Positions 52,850 to 61,640 of a stretch of 64,000 bases of DNA are shown here, piece by piece; within the stretch, counting starts at the first letter, position 1, and every line of letters begins with the position of its first letter. The notes under the pieces were generated by a model. The model had not been told where the DNA came from. It did not search any database and worked only from the letters and a program-made list of their open reading frames with translations. The DNA is from Flavobacteriaceae bacterium (GTDB taxonomy: Bacteria; Bacteroidota; Bacteroidia; Flavobacteriales; Flavobacteriaceae), in the NCBI GenBank assembly GCA_029243165.1, contig JAQWSN010000014.1:1-64000 (forward strand). Direction: 5' to 3'. Both the position numbers and the translations under genes were made by a program.

Positions 52850-53269
52850 CTAACCGTAAACAACAAAAGAGTGATTTAATAAATAGATTTTATTTTTCCT
52901 CGGAGGGGGTGGAACCCATTTGAGAAGTACCCCTTGATTTGAAATCGAAACCTTTAGGAGTTCAAAACTTTTACTAGGAACAACCGCATTTACACTCAAT
53001 GAAGTTAATCTCGAATCACTTTCAAACTTTTGAGGTTCGTGATTTTGAAAAAGAAGGGTATCGTCATTACAACAAGAAGTCTTTGTAAAGCTTGTAGTCT
53101 CAGGAAATTTTTCGTTTTCTTCCATCTCCATCCCACAATTAGAAGGATGAGAGGCTAAAGAGATTGCAGCAATCTGAGAACCACAATAATGAACATTCAA
53201 TGCAAAGCCCACTCGAGTACCCAAAATCATTAAGGCAAGAATAAGACTACTAAATTGTTTTTTATTCAT
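52850..53269 (-). CDS. HYC_CC_PP family metal-related protein
   Basis: This 139-residue exported protein carries all three hallmarks of the HYC_CC_PP family: LNVHYCGSQ near the mature N-terminus, TSCCND in the middle and PPPPRKNK near the C-terminus. The family is found beside heavy-metal receptors and HMA proteins in Bacteroidota. The cysteine and histidine motifs suggest metal binding, but no function is proven. It lies between the MauE-HMA gene (18-bp gap) and the TonB receptor gene. Confidence 0.88.
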   Translation of the reverse strand: MNKKQFSSLILALMILGTRVGFALNVHYCGSQIAAISLASHPSNCGMEMEENEKFPETTSFTKTSCCNDDTLLFQNHEPQKFESDSRLTSLSVNAVVPSKSFELLKVSISNQGVLLKWVPPPPRKNKIYLLNHSFVVYG

Positions 53270-53287
53270 GATGCAAATTTACAATTT

Positions 53288-54007
53288 TTATAAAACATAG
53301 CCTAAAATCAAAATACAAGACATGATGATCATGATTCCATTTTCGATCAAAGTAGCTTCGGTCATTGGAAGTTTTAAGGCGGTTCCTAGACACGCACACT
53401 GAATGGCAGATTTGTTTAAAAGGGAATTCAAAACGCCATAAGTGGTGCTTGATAAAATAATTAGCGTAACCACTAGAACTAAGGGAAGTTGCCAGGATAA
53501 TAAAAATGCAATCCCGAGGGCAGTCTCAAGAAAAGGATAGCATTTCGCATAAAAAAGACTCCTCCTTGCAAGAGGATCATACCTTGCGAACGAAGCAGGA
53601 AAGCCCCTGTAGTCTAAAAATTTGAAGAAGCTAAATGTGATAAAAAACAAACCCATGAAATACAACATCATTTGATCGGCACTGGCTCCAGTCAAATAGG
53701 ATAAAAATAATGTCCCAGAAATCAAATAGCCAAAAATCAGAAAAAGAGGAAACAATGCTTTTAACTTTGATTCAACTTGCTGATCCGCTTCGGATGACAT
53801 TTTCTCAAAGTTTGAAATTTGATATTTTTTTCCCAAAATTTCACTTAAATAGTTCAAAGGGATCTGATTATCTACTTTTAGAATAACTTTTCCAGTTTCC
53901 AAGGAAACCTCAGCTTCAAAAACCCCCTCAATGGAATTTAATTTTCCCATGACTCCCTCCCTGCAGTTTTGGCAAGTCATGCCCTGAATATGCAATTGTT
54001 GTTCCAT
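53288..54007 (-). CDS. HMA domain fused to MauE/DoxX-like membrane protein
   Basis: This 239-residue protein has an N-terminal HMA domain (residues 1-70) with GMTCQNC and the typical SIEGVFEAEVSLETGKV core. A four-helix membrane domain (about 90-239) of the MauE/DoxX redox-associated type follows, with CACLGTALKLPMTE near the end. The combination suggests metal capture or transfer at the inner membrane, perhaps coupled to thiol redox chemistry. It leads the minus-strand metal cluster. Confidence 0.87.
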   Translation of the reverse strand: MEQQLHIQGMTCQNCREGVMGKLNSIEGVFEAEVSLETGKVILKVDNQIPLNYLSEILGKKYQISNFEKMSSEADQQVESKLKALFPLFLIFGYLISGTLFLSYLTGASADQMMLYFMGLFFITFSFFKFLDYRGFPASFARYDPLARRSLFYAKCYPFLETALGIAFLLSWQLPLVLVVTLIILSSTTYGVLNSLLNKSAIQCACLGTALKLPMTEATLIENGIMIIMSCILILGYVL

Positions 54008-54105
54008 AATTTTTTTTCAAAAATCTTAAATTTTAAGCAGTTTTAAGTAGCTATTGAGTTAAATGTTAGTTAAACAAAAATAGGCATGTGAAATCTCAAA
54101 ACAAA

Positions 54106-54139
54106 TTGCTCGTATTGAGCGATTTAATACTTACTTTTG
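54106..54139 (+). promoter_or_regulatory. Promoter close to the start of the GAF gene
   Basis: TACTTTTG (54132-54139) matches TAnnTTTG; a TTG at 54106-54108 lies 23 bp upstream. The box ends only 6 bp before ATG 54146, so the transcript may be nearly leaderless. It also rules out the in-frame TTG at 54137 as the start. Confidence 0.5.
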
Positions 54140-54145
54140 TCACCT

Positions 54146-54631
54146 ATGAGCACAGCTGATCACGCAGAAATTTTACAACAAATCTCAAAACTCCTCAAAA
54201 AGGAGTATAGCTCAGTTCAGCGCGGCTTAAATTCTATCTGCGACCACCTAAAAAATAATCTAAAAGCCTACGATTGGGTTGGGTTCTATTTTTCAGATTT
54301 TGAAAATCAGATGCTTCACCTGAAAGCCTTCAGCGGAACTCCAACAGAACACACTTCCATTCCGTTTGGAAAGGGAATTTGTGGTCAAGTTGCCCTTTCT
54401 AACGAAAATTTTGTAGTGCCCGATGTCAAGGCACAAGATAATTACATTGCATGCAGTGTTGATGTCCGTTCCGAGCTTGTAGTGCCTCTTTTTTTAGAAG
54501 ACAAAAACATTGGTCAAATTGATATTGATTCCAAAACCCCTAATCCTTTTTCTAAAGAAGATGAAGAACTTTTAAGTTCCGTATGTAAACTGGTTTCTGC
54601 TACCTACGGCAATTTATTAAAACAACTTTAA
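54146..54631 (+). CDS. msrC: Free methionine-(R)-sulfoxide reductase (GAF domain)
   Basis: This 161-residue protein is a single GAF domain of the free-Met-R-sulfoxide reductase type, with YDWVGFYFSD, GKGICGQVALSNENFVVPDV and NYIACSVDVRSELVVPL. The two cysteines in the last two motifs fit the family's redox cysteines, and the third conserved position is less clear. It repairs free oxidised methionine in the cytosol. It is followed by purH after 4 bp. Confidence 0.85.
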   Translation: MSTADHAEILQQISKLLKKEYSSVQRGLNSICDHLKNNLKAYDWVGFYFSDFENQMLHLKAFSGTPTEHTSIPFGKGICGQVALSNENFVVPDVKAQDNYIACSVDVRSELVVPLFLEDKNIGQIDIDSKTPNPFSKEDEELLSSVCKLVSATYGNLLKQL

Positions 54632-54635
54632 AGCT

Positions 54636-56159
54636 ATGAATCAAAAAAAAATTAAAACGGCTCTCATATCCGTTTTCGATAAAACAGGATTAGAACCCTT
54701 AATCGAAATACTTGTTGCAAACGGGGTTCAATTGTATTCTACAGGAGGTACCGAAAAATTTATTCGTGACTTGGGTCATAGTGTTAATGCAGTTGAAGAT
54801 CTTACTGGGTATCCCTCAATTTTGGGAGGACGAGTGAAAACATTGCATCCTAAAGTTTTTGGCGGAATATTAAATCGAAGCCATGTAGAGAGCGATCAGT
54901 CGGAATTGGAACAATTTGAGATTCCTGCATTGGACTTAATTGTTGTTGATCTTTATCCTTTTGAAAAAACAGTTGCGGGAAATGCAACAGAAAGTGAAAT
55001 CATTGAAAAAATAGACATTGGAGGAATTGCTTTGATCCGAGCGACAGCCAAAAATTTTAACGATGTATTTTGTATTTCAAACAAAGAAGACTACGCTTCT
55101 TTCATTGAGGTGTATCAGGCTTCTGAAGGTGCTCCGGATCTGGAAAAAAGAAAGGAATTTGCCGTTAAAGCCTTTCACACTTCTTCCCATTACGACTCCG
55201 CAATTTTCAACCATTTTGATACCAGTAATGCACGTTTAAAACTAAGCGTAGGAGAATCAAAAATTCTACGATATGGTGAAAATCCGCATCAACAAGGACG
55301 TTTTTTTGGGGCTCTTGATGAACTGCTAGAGCAGGTTCACGGAAAGGCAATCTCTTACAACAACCTTTTGGATATTGATGCTGCAGTAAATCTAATGCTT
55401 GAATTTTACGATGGCAAACCCGCTTTTGGTATTTTAAAGCACAACAATGCCTGTGGTTTTGCAGTAAGAAATTCATTAGCCCAAGCTTACAGCGATGCTC
55501 TTGCAGCTGATCCTGTTTCCGCCTTCGGAGGGGTTTTAATTTGCAATAAAGTTCTAGATCTGAATACAGCAGAAGCAATACATCAACTTTTTTGTGAAGT
55601 TGTCATTGCGCCAGACTATGAACCCGAAGCACTCGAATTACTAAAAAAGAAGAAAAATCGAATTTTGTTAGTCCAGAAAGAAACTTCTTTAGCTAACCAG
55701 ACGGTCCGAACTTGTCTGAACGGTTATCTTGTTCAGGATAAAGATGCCAAAACAGACACAAAAGAAGACCTTACAACCGTTACCAAAATTGCACCTTCTT
55801 CTGCTGAAATTGATGATTTGATCTTTGCCTCAAAAATATGTAAGCACACCAAGTCTAATACCATCATTTTAGCTAAAAACCAACAACTGCTCGCGTCCGG
55901 TACAGGACAAACCTCTAGGGTTGATGCCCTTCACCAATCCATTAACAAAGCCAAGAGTTTTGGTTTTGAATTGGATGCTGCTGTAATGGCAAGTGATGCC
56001 TTTTTCCCTTTTCCTGACTGTGTTGAAATAGCAAATAACGAAGGGGTCAAAGCGGTTATTCAACCGGGTGGGTCCATTAAAGATCAAGACTCCATTTCCT
56101 ATTGTGATAAACATAAAATGACAATGGTTTTTACAGGAGTACGTCACTTTAAACATTAA
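54636..56159 (+). CDS. purH: Bifunctional AICAR transformylase / IMP cyclohydrolase
   Basis: This 507-residue PurH has an N-terminal MGS-like cyclohydrolase domain (ALISVFDKTGLEPL, YSTGGTEKF, GGRVKTLHPKVFGGIL) and a C-terminal transformylase with LRYGENPHQQGRFFG, KHNNACGFA and SDAFFPFPDCVE. It catalyses the last two steps of IMP synthesis. Length and motifs are normal. It lies 30 bp before mreB. Confidence 0.97.
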   Translation: MNQKKIKTALISVFDKTGLEPLIEILVANGVQLYSTGGTEKFIRDLGHSVNAVEDLTGYPSILGGRVKTLHPKVFGGILNRSHVESDQSELEQFEIPALDLIVVDLYPFEKTVAGNATESEIIEKIDIGGIALIRATAKNFNDVFCISNKEDYASFIEVYQASEGAPDLEKRKEFAVKAFHTSSHYDSAIFNHFDTSNARLKLSVGESKILRYGENPHQQGRFFGALDELLEQVHGKAISYNNLLDIDAAVNLMLEFYDGKPAFGILKHNNACGFAVRNSLAQAYSDALAADPVSAFGGVLICNKVLDLNTAEAIHQLFCEVVIAPDYEPEALELLKKKKNRILLVQKETSLANQTVRTCLNGYLVQDKDAKTDTKEDLTTVTKIAPSSAEIDDLIFASKICKHTKSNTIILAKNQQLLASGTGQTSRVDALHQSINKAKSFGFELDAAVMASDAFFPFPDCVEIANNEGVKAVIQPGGSIKDQDSISYCDKHKMTMVFTGVRHFKH

Positions 56160-56189
56160 TTCATAATTTTATAAAATACAATATCAAAA

Positions 56190-57209
56190 ATGGGATTATT
56201 TACAGACGAAATTGCAATTGATTTAGGGACAGCAAATACACTAATTATTCATAACGACAAGGTCGTTGTAAACAGTCCCTCAATTGTTGCTATTGACCGA
56301 ACCACTAATAAAGTCATTGCAATAGGTCAAGAGGCCAATATGATGCAAGGGAAAACCCATGAAAATATTCGAACTGTTCGACCATTAAAAGATGGAGTAA
56401 TTGCAGACTTTAATGCATCTGAACAGATGATTAATCGTTTGATAAAAAGCGTTCCTAGTCTGAATCGTCGGTTTTTTTCACCTTCCTTACGAATGGTTAT
56501 TTGTATTCCATCAGGGATTACTGAAGTGGAAATGCGAGCCGTTAAAGAATCCGCAGAACGGGTAAACGGCAAAGAAGTTTACCTGATTCATGAACCCATG
56601 GCGGCTGCCATAGGTATTGGAATTGACATCATGCAGCCTAAGGGAAATATGATTGTAGATATTGGAGGAGGAACAACAGAAATCGCCATCATAGCCCTAT
56701 CCGGTATTGTTTGTGATAAGTCAATCAAAATTGCGGGTGATGTATTTACCAGTGACATCATCAATTACATGCGGAGTAAACACAATCTTTACGTAGGTGA
56801 AAGAACCGCTGAAAAAATTAAAATTATCGTTGGGAGTGTAATGGAAGAACTAGACAATCCGCCTGAGGAAATGTCTGTACAAGGACGAGATCTGCTCTCT
56901 GGAAAACCGAAACAAGTCATCATTAATCATGGCGAAATTGCAAAAGCTTTAGACAAATCAATCTTACGCATAGAAGATGCAATCATGGAGGCTTTGTCTC
57001 AAACTCCTCCCGAATTAGCAGCCGATATTTACAATACGGGAATCTATCTTGCTGGAGGAGGTGCCCTTTTAAGAGGACTTGATAAACGCCTTTCTCAAAA
57101 AACGGACCTGCCCATCTACGTAGCTGAAGATCCGCTTCAAGCTGTAGTAAGAGGTACAGGAATTGCATTAAAAAACACGGAACGTTTTAAAACTGTTTTG
57201 ATTAAATAA
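56190..57209 (+). CDS. mreB: Rod-shape actin homologue MreB
   Basis: This 339-residue actin-like ATPase has EIAIDLGTANTLI (phosphate 1), a MIVDIGGGTTEIAIIAL phosphate 2 loop and GIYLAGGGALLRGLD (adenosine motif). It organises lateral wall synthesis. It begins the mreB-mreC-mreD-mrdA-rodA run; mreC follows after 7 bp. Confidence 0.97.
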   Translation: MGLFTDEIAIDLGTANTLIIHNDKVVVNSPSIVAIDRTTNKVIAIGQEANMMQGKTHENIRTVRPLKDGVIADFNASEQMINRLIKSVPSLNRRFFSPSLRMVICIPSGITEVEMRAVKESAERVNGKEVYLIHEPMAAAIGIGIDIMQPKGNMIVDIGGGTTEIAIIALSGIVCDKSIKIAGDVFTSDIINYMRSKHNLYVGERTAEKIKIIVGSVMEELDNPPEEMSVQGRDLLSGKPKQVIINHGEIAKALDKSILRIEDAIMEALSQTPPELAADIYNTGIYLAGGGALLRGLDKRLSQKTDLPIYVAEDPLQAVVRGTGIALKNTERFKTVLIK

Positions 57210-57216
57210 GCTTGGT

Positions 57217-58038
57217 ATGCAGCGAATCCTCAATGCGCTTCTCCAATTTAGAAATCCAATTCTCTATTTTTTTTTACTTGGTCTCTCCATTGCTTTTTCA
57301 TTCAATCAAAGTCCCTTTCACCAATACACTATTGAAAAATACGGTTTCTACTTTTCGGCAAAAATCTATGAAATCAAAGATGGACTAAGCCACTATTTCA
57401 ACCTTAAAAAGGTTAACCAGCAACTGCTTGAGGAAAACAAACAACTCAAATCGAGGGAATTGACCTCACCCCTTATTCCTCTTTATCCTGAAGCATTAGA
57501 AAAACCCAAACGATTTCCATTTAAGGTAAAAAAGGCTAACGTACTCAAGAATAGTTTTAATAACCAACGTAATTTTTTGACTCTTGATATGGGTTCAAAA
57601 CAGGGTATTCAACCTGAAATGGGAGTGATTTCGAAAAATGGAATTGTAGGAGTGGTACATTCTGTAACTCCAAATTATTCAAATGTTATCTCCCTTTTAC
57701 ACCAAGACCTAAAAATCAATGTTCGGACAAACAAAAGTCCTGCATTTGGTTCGTTGGTATGGTCGGGTAAAGATCCTACTAAATTCCTGATCGAAGACGT
57801 CGTGTCCAATGCAAATATTAGTGTGGGAGACACAATTGTTACGGGTGGAATGTCGTCTTATTTCCCTCTTGGTATTCCCGTAGGTAAGGTTACAAAACTT
57901 GAAAAAATACAAGGCAGTGGTTACTACTCTATTGAAGCCTCACTTCTCAATGACCTATCACAGGTTTACTACGTTTACATTTTAGAAAATATTGATTTTC
58001 AAGAACTCCAATCGCTTAAAAAGAAACTTCCTCAATGA
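57217..58038 (+). CDS. mreC: Rod-shape-determining protein MreC
   Basis: This 273-residue bitopic protein has an N-terminal membrane helix (about 12-32), a coiled-coil stretch (about 55-85) and the MreC beta domain, with NFLTLDMGSKQGIQPEMGVISKNGIVGVV and GDTIVTGGMSSYFPLGIPVG. It links MreB to PBP2 and RodA. It overlaps mreD by 4 bp. Confidence 0.95.
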   Translation: MQRILNALLQFRNPILYFFLLGLSIAFSFNQSPFHQYTIEKYGFYFSAKIYEIKDGLSHYFNLKKVNQQLLEENKQLKSRELTSPLIPLYPEALEKPKRFPFKVKKANVLKNSFNNQRNFLTLDMGSKQGIQPEMGVISKNGIVGVVHSVTPNYSNVISLLHQDLKINVRTNKSPAFGSLVWSGKDPTKFLIEDVVSNANISVGDTIVTGGMSSYFPLGIPVGKVTKLEKIQGSGYYSIEASLLNDLSQVYYVYILENIDFQELQSLKKKLPQ

Positions 58039-58538
58039 AATCCTTTCCCCTCGTTTCTGTAGTTTCTTTTGTCGTCCTCGTCTTAGCACAAGTCATGGTC
58101 TTTAACCACTTGCATGTTTTTAAGACAATAAATCCAATAATCTATTTGTTATTTTTTGTTTTTTATCGCTTTGAAAGTAATCAAACCATACTGATAGCCC
58201 TTTCCTTTTTACTGGGCTTCTCAATAGATCTACTCTCACAGTCAGGTGGCGCACATACCATTGCAACACTTACGATAGGTTTCATACGACCTTTTATCAT
58301 TCGCTACGCGTTTGGAAATACTATGGAAACTCCCCAAAGCTATTTCAGCGACAACAGAATTCTAAACAAGCTAATTTATTTGGTACTACTCGTTCTTCTC
58401 CATCAATTACTTTACTTTACAATCGTTTTTTACAGTATTGATGCCCTCTACCATATTGTAAAAAATACGTTACTCACTTCAATAATTTCACTAATTTTAA
58501 TGGGGATTACAATTAGCTTTTACCCCACTAAAAAATGA
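58035..58538 (+). CDS. mreD: Rod-shape-determining protein MreD
   Basis: This 167-residue inner-membrane protein has five or six helices and an MreD-like LGFSIDLLSQSGGAHTIATL motif. It is a partner of MreC in the elongasome. It overlaps both neighbours (mreC by 4 bp and mrdA by 4 bp). Confidence 0.9.
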   Translation: MKSFPLVSVVSFVVLVLAQVMVFNHLHVFKTINPIIYLLFFVFYRFESNQTILIALSFLLGFSIDLLSQSGGAHTIATLTIGFIRPFIIRYAFGNTMETPQSYFSDNRILNKLIYLVLLVLLHQLLYFTIVFYSIDALYHIVKNTLLTSIISLILMGITISFYPTKK

Positions 58539-60397
58539 TCAGAAAGTTTGTTTTATTGAGTTTTACACTGGGAAGCTCTTTGATGTTTCTCATTCAATTG
58601 CTCTCGCTCCAAATTTTCAATTCAGATTACAATGAATTGTCCCTCAACAATGCGGTTGAAAAAAGACCCATTTATCCTACAAGAGGACTTATTTACGATA
58701 GAAACGGAGTCCTTTTGGTGGCAAATCAACCTGTTTACGATTTGATGGTCATTCCCGAAAATACAATCTCCTTTGACACCCTTGAGTTAATTTCTTTTTT
58801 AGAGATTGATAAAGAAGAACTAGAGAATCGCCTAGGTAAAGCCAAACGATTTTCCTCCAAAAGACCCTCTGTTATTTCTCGCCAAGTAAGTAAAGAAAAA
58901 CAAGCACTTTTTCAAGAGAAAATATGGAAATACACAGGATTCTATTTTCAGAAAAAAACCATCCGAGACTACAATTTACCCCTTGCATCAAATATTCTGG
59001 GCTACACGAGTGAAATTAATCCTTCCGAATTAAAAAATAAAACCGATTACGATCTGGGTGAGATGATTGGTCGTCAAGGAATAGAAAAAACCTACGAGTC
59101 TGAACTTAGAGGAAAAAAGGGATTTCGATTTTTTCAAAAGGATCGATTCAATAGAATCATTGGTCCCTATGAAGAGGGTTCGTTTGACACCAAAGCAGAA
59201 GCTGCAAAAAATCTAAATTTGACCATAGATGCCCAGCTTCAAGCTTATGGAGCGGAATTGATGCAAAATAAAAGGGGAGGGATTGTTGCTATCGAACCCG
59301 CTACCGGTGAAGTTTTAGCTTTGGTTACTGCACCTAGTTATGACCCCAATGTCCTTCTTGGAAGTGACCGCTCTAAAAATTTTAGAAAACTTGTAAAGGA
59401 TACCATCGCAAAACCATTGTTTGACAGGGGTCTGCAAGCTGAATATGCACCGGGTTCTCCATTCAAAACGCTCAACGCACTCATTGCACTTCAAGAAAAT
59501 GTAATTACACCCAAAACTCTTTTTTCGTGTAATCAAGGGCATTATTACGCCAGAGGTGCTTTTATGAAATGTCATTGCCCCATTGGTACTTCCAACAATT
59601 TGTTAAGAGGGATTTACAACTCCTGTAACAGCTACTTTGCTAAAACTTATGTAAACATTTTAGAAAACGACTCAACAACTGCCGCTGGCCTTGATCGATG
59701 GAGGGATTATTTAAAACGATTTGGGTTGGGAGATTACTTGGGTTACGATCTTCCGATAGGGAAAAAAGGATTTATTCCTAATAGTTCTTACTACGACCGT
59801 TGGTACCGAAAAGGAAGTTGGGGCCCAACAACAGTAATATCAAATGCCATTGGGCAAGGGGAAGTGCTGACCACTCCCATTCAAATGGCAAATTTTACTG
59901 CCGCAATTGCAAATAGAGGATATTTTATCAAACCTCATTTTACCCTACCCAAAAATGATACCCTGAAGGATTCTTTATTTCCAAAAAACGAAACTTTTAT
60001 TGAGGCGCGCCATTTTGAAACAGTCATTGAAGGCATGCATCAAGTAGTAGAAATGGGAACTGCCCGTATTGCTAAAATACCCGGAATTGAAGTTTGTGGT
60101 AAAACCGGTACGGCAGAAAATTTTATTCGGCTAGATGGAGCTAAAACCCAACTTACAGATCACTCCATTTTTATCGCTTTTGCGCCCAAAGAAAATCCCA
60201 AAATTGCTCTTGCCGTATTTGTCGAAAATGGATATTGGGGCGGACGATGGGCAGCACCCATAGCCAGCCTGATGATAGAAAAATATTTAAAGGGTGAGGT
60301 CAAAAGAAGTTGGCTTGAAAACAGAATGGTCAACGGTAGTCTGATGGATGAATACATGAAACCCTTGTCTGGAAAGCCATTTGAAATCAATGAATAA
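58535..60397 (+). CDS. mrdA: Penicillin-binding protein 2
   Basis: This 620-residue class B penicillin-binding protein has an N-terminal membrane helix and a dimerisation/pedestal domain with RGLIYDRNGVLLVANQPVYDL. The transpeptidase domain has the active site SPFK in YAPGSPFKTLNAL, the SCN triad in NSCNSYFAK and the KTG box in VCGKTGTAEN. It crosslinks peptidoglycan during elongation with RodA. It overlaps rodA by 8-17 bp. Confidence 0.96.
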   Translation: MIRKFVLLSFTLGSSLMFLIQLLSLQIFNSDYNELSLNNAVEKRPIYPTRGLIYDRNGVLLVANQPVYDLMVIPENTISFDTLELISFLEIDKEELENRLGKAKRFSSKRPSVISRQVSKEKQALFQEKIWKYTGFYFQKKTIRDYNLPLASNILGYTSEINPSELKNKTDYDLGEMIGRQGIEKTYESELRGKKGFRFFQKDRFNRIIGPYEEGSFDTKAEAAKNLNLTIDAQLQAYGAELMQNKRGGIVAIEPATGEVLALVTAPSYDPNVLLGSDRSKNFRKLVKDTIAKPLFDRGLQAEYAPGSPFKTLNALIALQENVITPKTLFSCNQGHYYARGAFMKCHCPIGTSNNLLRGIYNSCNSYFAKTYVNILENDSTTAAGLDRWRDYLKRFGLGDYLGYDLPIGKKGFIPNSSYYDRWYRKGSWGPTTVISNAIGQGEVLTTPIQMANFTAAIANRGYFIKPHFTLPKNDTLKDSLFPKNETFIEARHFETVIEGMHQVVEMGTARIAKIPGIEVCGKTGTAENFIRLDGAKTQLTDHSIFIAFAPKENPKIALAVFVENGYWGGRWAAPIASLMIEKYLKGEVKRSWLENRMVNGSLMDEYMKPLSGKPFEINE

Positions 60398-61640
60398 CAA
60401 TGTTTTTTTTCGTTTAGATTGGATGAGTATTTTGATTTATCTGGCTTTGGTGGGCTTTGGATTAATCAATATTTATTCTACTACTTTCGATGACAGTACC
60501 TTGTCTTTATGGAACCCTGCAGGTATTGCAGGAAAACAGTTTTGGATTTTTACTGCTTGCCTCTTCACGCTTCCATTCATATTGTTAATCAAATCCAATT
60601 TTTTTGAACATCTAAGCTATGTATTTTACGGACTTTCTCTGCTGAGTCTAATTGGATTGTTCTTTTTTGGACAAACAATTTCTGGAGCTACTTCCTGGTA
60701 CAAAATCGGCGGATTCGGTTTGCAACCTGCAGAATTTGCTAAAATCACAACAGCACTTGTCATTGCTGCATATTTGAGTGAAATACAAACAGATATCCGT
60801 AAAACAAGTCACCTTTTTAGGGCCCTGCTTCTTGTTTTAGTTCCGGTGGTATTGATTGTACTTCAACCCGATGCGGGCTCAGCTTTGGTTTTCTTTGGAC
60901 TTTTTTTTGTTCTTATTCGCGAAGGGGTTGATTTACGTTGGCTTTATTTCGGTCTAGGCCTCATTGCAATTTTTATTGTTACATTACTTTTTAGTCCATT
61001 AACGGTGAGCGGAGTTATTGCATTGATTTTATTTGTCATTTTTAACGTACTGAAAAAATCAAAAAACAAACTAAAGCTTTTTTTAATTTTAGTTGGTGCT
61101 AGTATTTTCTTCTCCTTTTCTGTAGATTTTATTTTCAATTCTGTTTTTGAACAACGCCATCGAGATCGTTTCAACATCATTTTGGGTTTAGAAACCGATA
61201 CTAAAGGAATTGGATACAACATCAATCAATCCAAAATTGCTATTGGATCCGGAGGGTTTTCAGGGAAAGGATTCTTAAATGGCACCCAAACCAAAGGTGA
61301 TTTTGTTCCCGAACAGCAAACCGACTACATTTTCAGTACCATAGGTGAAGAATGGGGGTTTTTAGGAAGCAGTTTTCTAATTATTCTTTTTACACTGCTG
61401 ATTTTTAGAATTGTTTCCCGTTCCGAAAAACAAAATAGTTCCTACAAGCGTATCTTTTCTTATGCTTTTGCCAGCATGCTATTTATGCACTTTTTTGTCA
61501 ACATAGGAATGACGCTTGGCTTGGTACCTACCGTTGGAATTCCGCTGCCCTTTATCAGCTATGGAGGATCTAGTTTAATGGCGTTTAGCCTGATGCTGTT
61601 TATTTACTTGAATTTTGACTCTCAGCGTCTCTCTACTTAA
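60390..61640 (+). CDS. rodA: SEDS glycosyltransferase RodA
   Basis: This SEDS-family peptidoglycan polymerase of about 416 residues has ten membrane segments. It carries GATSWYKIGGFGLQPAEFAKI, LQPDAGSALVF and the C-terminal VGIPLPFISYGGSS motif with the large extracellular loop FVPEQQTDYIFSTIGEEWG. ATG 60381 is an alternative start three codons upstream. It works with PBP2. Its TAA lies in a TTAA shared with the convergent permease gene. Confidence 0.95.
   Translation: MNNNVFFRLDWMSILIYLALVGFGLINIYSTTFDDSTLSLWNPAGIAGKQFWIFTACLFTLPFILLIKSNFFEHLSYVFYGLSLLSLIGLFFFGQTISGATSWYKIGGFGLQPAEFAKITTALVIAAYLSEIQTDIRKTSHLFRALLLVLVPVVLIVLQPDAGSALVFFGLFFVLIREGVDLRWLYFGLGLIAIFIVTLLFSPLTVSGVIALILFVIFNVLKKSKNKLKLFLILVGASIFFSFSVDFIFNSVFEQRHRDRFNIILGLETDTKGIGYNINQSKIAIGSGGFSGKGFLNGTQTKGDFVPEQQTDYIFSTIGEEWGFLGSSFLIILFTLLIFRIVSRSEKQNSSYKRIFSYAFASMLFMHFFVNIGMTLGLVPTVGIPLPFISYGGSSLMAFSLMLFIYLNFDSQRLST

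Noticed and set aside
54137-54145. TTG start for the GAF reductase
   Set aside because: It overlaps the -7 box; ATG 54146 gives the normal family N-terminus.
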